Below are positions 4,753 through 5,428 of a stretch of DNA of 5,428 nt, in pieces. Position numbers and translations under genes: made by a program. The stretch's first letter is position 1; each line of letters opens with the position of its first letter. The notes below the pieces were generated by a model. It saw nothing but the letters and a program-made list of their open reading frames with translations. It made no database searches and was not told where the DNA came from. The stretch is from Candidatus Izemoplasma sp. (lineage in GTDB: Bacteria > Bacillota_I > Bacilli_A > Izemoplasmatales > Izemoplasmataceae), in assembly GCA_007132145.1 (NCBI GenBank), contig SLPE01000194.1:1-5428 (forward strand). Reading direction: 5' to 3'.

Positions 4753-5428
4753 ATGGGAACCCTCATCAACGCGGCCGCCGTCATCGTCGGGGCACTGCTC
4801 GGCATCGTCTTCAAACGGGGACTTCCCGAAAAACTTCAAAAAGCCTTGATGCTCGCGATGGGGCTAGGCCTCTTCGTGCTCGCATTCCGCTGGTTCCTCA
4901 AGGACTTCAACGAGTTGGAGCGCCTCGATTTCAGAGGCATCGATTTGCTCGTGCTCTTCTCGTTGGTCATCGGAACCCTGCTCGGTGAATGGTGGGACAT
5001 CGACGACCGTTTGAACACGTTCGCGCTCAAGGTCGAAAAGCGATACCGCCTTCCACCGCTTGCGAAGGGATTCGTCGCGGGTACGCTCATCTTCTGCGTC
5101 GGCGCCATGGCGATCATCGGCCCGATACAAGATGCGGTCCATGGGGAGATGACGACGTTGTTGATCAAGAGCATCCTCGACTTCGTCACGGCGATGGTTT
5201 TGGCGACCGTCTTCGGGTTCGGGGTCGTGTTCGCCGCCGGCAGTGTTCTCGTCTATCAGGGAACGATCATGCTTTTGGCCATGTGGTCGGCCGCGTTTCT
5301 CGCGCCCGAACTGATCCATTCCATTTCGATGATTGGAAACGTCTTGCTCATCGCCATGGCGATCCGCTTCGTGGAAATCAAGCAGATCCGAGTGGCGAAC
5401 ATGTTGCCGGCTTTGCTGATTCCGATCA
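4753..5428 (+). CDS. DUF554 family membrane protein (YdfK/YqgA-like), nearly complete, 3' end cut by the window
   Basis: 225 codons are present. The family usually has about 230-240 residues, so only the extreme C-terminus is missing. Family landmarks are easy to see: GTLINAAAVIVGALLG at 2-17, IGTLLGEWWDID in the middle, FCVGAMAIIGPIQDAVHG (about 114-131), the KSILDF stretch after it, a later YQG, and NMLPALL near the end. Six or so hydrophobic helices make it an integral inner-membrane protein. Members are widespread (B. subtilis YdfK, E. coli YqgA) but have no established biochemical function; a transport role is often supposed and I do not claim it. It has its own promoter and an excellent ribosome site, and is divergent from the SDR gene, with which it could share regulation through the short common upstream region. 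Confidence 0.93.
   Translation, partial: MGTLINAAAVIVGALLGIVFKRGLPEKLQKALMLAMGLGLFVLAFRWFLKDFNELERLDFRGIDLLVLFSLVIGTLLGEWWDIDDRLNTFALKVEKRYRLPPLAKGFVAGTLIFCVGAMAIIGPIQDAVHGEMTTLLIKSILDFVTAMVLATVFGFGVVFAAGSVLVYQGTIMLLAMWSAAFLAPELIHSISMIGNVLLIAMAIRFVEIKQIRVANMLPALLIPI

Noticed and set aside
4864..5319. 151-codon open frame on the minus strand opposite the DUF554 gene
   Set aside because: The translation is charged and low in complexity, and the plus strand carries an unmistakable DUF554 protein.
1..5428. CRISPR array, tRNA or rRNA genes, insertion sequence, phage or defence system
   Set aside because: I saw no regularly spaced short repeats, no cloverleaf-like sequence, no terminal inverted repeats and no transposase, nuclease or toxin motifs.

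Overview
The window looks like chromosomal DNA of a Gram-positive-type bacterium, most likely Bacillota or a close relative. The grounds are strong AAGGAGG-type ribosome sites, a YpsC-type THUMP methyltransferase, an RsgI-like anti-sigma protein and a DUF554 membrane protein. TGA is a stop codon (it ends the sigma, anti-sigma and SDR genes), so this is not a TGA=Trp mollicute. Most of the window is GC-rich (36 of 60 bases G+C at 3001-3060), but the first ~600 bases are clearly AT-richer (20 of 60 at 421-480). I cannot name a genus.

Layout. At 1-539 (-) is the N-terminal part of a MATE-family exporter that runs off the left edge. At 613-1734 (-) is a 23S rRNA guanine-N2 methyltransferase-like protein with THUMP and UPF0020 domains, closed by a terminator hairpin that overlaps its stop codon. 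A divergent intergenic region (1735-1905) separates it from a two-gene operon: an ECF sigma factor (1906-2436, +) and a single-pass anti-sigma-like protein (2429-3676, +), overlapping by 8 bp. Two hairpins lie between that operon and the convergent SDR oxidoreductase gene (3778-4617, -). A compact divergent promoter region (4618-4752) then serves the SDR gene and a DUF554 membrane protein (4753 to beyond the right edge, +).

The most interesting part is the sigma/anti-sigma pair. The anti-sigma has a short cytosolic head, one membrane helix and an outer part made of two tandem ~160-residue repeats. Each repeat starts with a module resembling the RsgI middle domain, and each keeps an Asn-Pro pair at the position where RsgI proteins are known to cleave themselves. 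It may be a two-module, possibly doubly cleavable, envelope sensor that releases the ECF sigma factor. A candidate ECF-type promoter upstream of the sigma gene overlaps the -10 of the divergent methyltransferase gene.

Two start-site oddities stand out. The SDR gene has a good ribosome site followed by ATC exactly where the family's Met-Ala-Lys start is expected. The MATE gene has its -10 box so close to its ATG that its mRNA should be leaderless. The other genes look like ordinary housekeeping or accessory genes with no evident functional link to the sigma operon.
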